From positions 1-14,798 of the forward strand of contig JANMXL010000257.1 in assembly GCA_031380885.1 (NCBI GenBank): a DNA stretch of 14,798 bases, given 5' to 3'. Below the pieces are notes generated by a model. That model ran no database searches. It was not told where the DNA came from and saw only the letters and a list, made by a program, of their open reading frames with translations. The stretch's first letter is position 1. Each line of letters starts with the position of its first letter. This DNA comes from PBB1 sp031380885. Lineage in GTDB: Bacteria > Pseudomonadota > Gammaproteobacteria > Burkholderiales > Burkholderiaceae_C. Positions 13,797 to 14,798 of the stretch are shown one piece after another. Both the position numbers and the translations under genes were made by a program.

Positions 13797-14795
13797 TTAC
13801 TTCGCCGCTTCGCCCAGCCGACGGCCGAGCGAAATGCCGTACGGTGCGGCGCGTGCCAGCAGCACCGGGTCGGCCGATGGTTTGATGCCCTTGGGCAGCA
13901 CCAGCGGGTTGAAGGTGATCTTGTCGCACGCACCGCCGTCAGTCGCTTCGACCTTGTCGATGTAGAGCTTGCCGGCCGGCACCACGACTCGGCTGTCGGG
14001 CCAGACCTGGGTCGGGTCGGTCAGCACATCGCCCGCTTCGGCGAGCTGCACCTTGTAATCGAACACCACCGGCGCCTTGGCGACGCGTGCACGCAGTTCG
14101 TCGGCCAGAAAGTCGGCGGGCAGCGACTTGATCTGCTCATCGGTCAGCCCCAGCGTGCCGTCTTGCGGCACGAACTGCCAACGCACGAACTGGCTGTGGC
14201 CGCGGGCGTTGATGAACTCGAAGGCGTTCGCGCCCCAGTAGTTCACCGCGCCATAGCTGGCCGGCACCGGCGCTTTCGCGAGGTAGGCGCCTTGCCGCGT
14301 CGTCTCGGGGTTCAGTTCTGAAAACAGCGTCAGGTTGACCGGGTCGGGCTTGCCGGTGGCTGGATCGGGCAGGCGCGCTGCAAAAAATGGCGCGAACTGC
14401 TGCGGCTTGCTGATGAAGTACATCGGCGCCGAAATGTTCGCGGTCAACCACTGTTCGCCCTTGGGCAGGCTGAACTGCAACGCCAGACCGCGCACCGATC
14501 TGCTTTTGTCGCTGGCCTTCGGGTTGCCGCCGCCGACCGAGAAGCGGGCGATCACCGGGATCTTCTCGCCGCTGAACACCGATGCCCCCGACAGCGCGCG
14601 GCCGACGGTGTTGCCGACGAAGTAGCCGCTGGCGCACAGGCCCTTGGCCTGAGCGCGCCGGAAACCCGCGTGCTTGCCGAACAGGCTTTCAAGCGCATTG
14701 ACCTGCGCTTCGGCGGCGGAGGTTTGTGCCTGCGCTGCCGGAATCAACATCATGGCGAACGTTGCAAGCGTGACAGCCGATGGAAACAGCTTCAT
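13797..14795 (-). CDS. Periplasmic catalase-family (SrpA-like) heme protein, catalytic His replaced by Gln
   Basis: This complete 332-residue protein has a Sec signal (about 1-23, PAAQA before QTS), so it should be periplasmic. The body matches the short catalase-related peroxidase group: FSGEKIPVIARFSVGGGNP, RSVRGLALQFSLPKGEQW, and a C-terminal DPVLLARAAPYGISLGRR. There the RxxxY-like pattern would supply the proximal heme tyrosine. In catalases the distal histidine lies in an HAKG motif; here the aligned segment FRRAQAKGLCASGYF has Q49 (CAG, 14649-14651), one base away from His. Heme may still bind, but ordinary catalase chemistry is doubtful. The start is 3 bp from the window edge, so the ribosome site cannot be seen. 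It is separated from the ABC unit by a candidate terminator and is probably an independent gene. Confidence 0.88.
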   Translation of the reverse strand: MKLFPSAVTLATFAMMLIPAAQAQTSAAEAQVNALESLFGKHAGFRRAQAKGLCASGYFVGNTVGRALSGASVFSGEKIPVIARFSVGGGNPKASDKSRSVRGLALQFSLPKGEQWLTANISAPMYFISKPQQFAPFFAARLPDPATGKPDPVNLTLFSELNPETTRQGAYLAKAPVPASYGAVNYWGANAFEFINARGHSQFVRWQFVPQDGTLGLTDEQIKSLPADFLADELRARVAKAPVVFDYKVQLAEAGDVLTDPTQVWPDSRVVVPAGKLYIDKVEATDGGACDKITFNPLVLPKGIKPSADPVLLARAAPYGISLGRRLGEAAK

Positions 14796-14798
14796 GAC

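Overview
This is a GC-rich chromosomal window whose protein families and codon use (strong G/C preference at third positions) suggest a betaproteobacterium, perhaps in the Leptothrix/Rubrivivax/Sphaerotilus part of Burkholderiales. That placement is an inference from family recognition only. The window is mainly an envelope and exopolysaccharide locus. Eleven protein genes are supported. No tRNA, rRNA, CRISPR array, transposase or insertion-sequence end was seen.

Left part (1-5661). A truncated minus-strand gene encodes a thiamine-diphosphate (TPP) dehydrogenase E1 alpha subunit. It diverges, across about 210 bp, from three plus-strand genes: a membrane-anchored right-handed beta-helix protein, a fold-type III PLP decarboxylase of the type that accompanies exosortase A (PEP-CTERM) polysaccharide clusters, and a large O-antigen ligase/polymerase-like membrane protein with a big extracytoplasmic insert. 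The beta-helix and decarboxylase genes are about 10 bp apart and the ligase follows after 65 bp, so they are probably co-transcribed.

Middle (5670-8017). A convergent minus-strand pair encodes a WbpP/TviC-type UDP-N-acetylhexosamine 4-epimerase and a TviB/WbpO-type UDP-N-acetylhexosamine 6-dehydrogenase, translationally coupled through a GTGA overlap. Together they should supply UDP-N-acetylgalactosaminuronic acid for an acidic polysaccharide. Just upstream (8156-9277) is an nSTAND1-like P-loop protein with an altered Walker A motif and a proline-rich basic tail.

Right part (9338-13581). A compact four-gene unit on the minus strand encodes an ABC ATPase, a LolC/E- or MacB-like permease, a LolA-like periplasmic protein and an outer-membrane beta-barrel. 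Read together they look like a complete inner-membrane-to-outer-membrane extraction and delivery route, parallel to LolCDE-LolA but ending in a barrel. The genes from 13581 down to 5670 all run the same way and could form one long transcript, with possible breaks at 9278-9337 and 8018-8155.

Far right (13797-14795). A complete periplasmic catalase-family protein is separated from the ABC genes by a candidate terminator. Its expected distal catalytic histidine is a glutamine.

The most notable items are the trans-envelope transport module, the degenerate nSTAND-like NTPase inside a sugar-nucleotide/export locus, and the His-to-Gln catalase-like protein.
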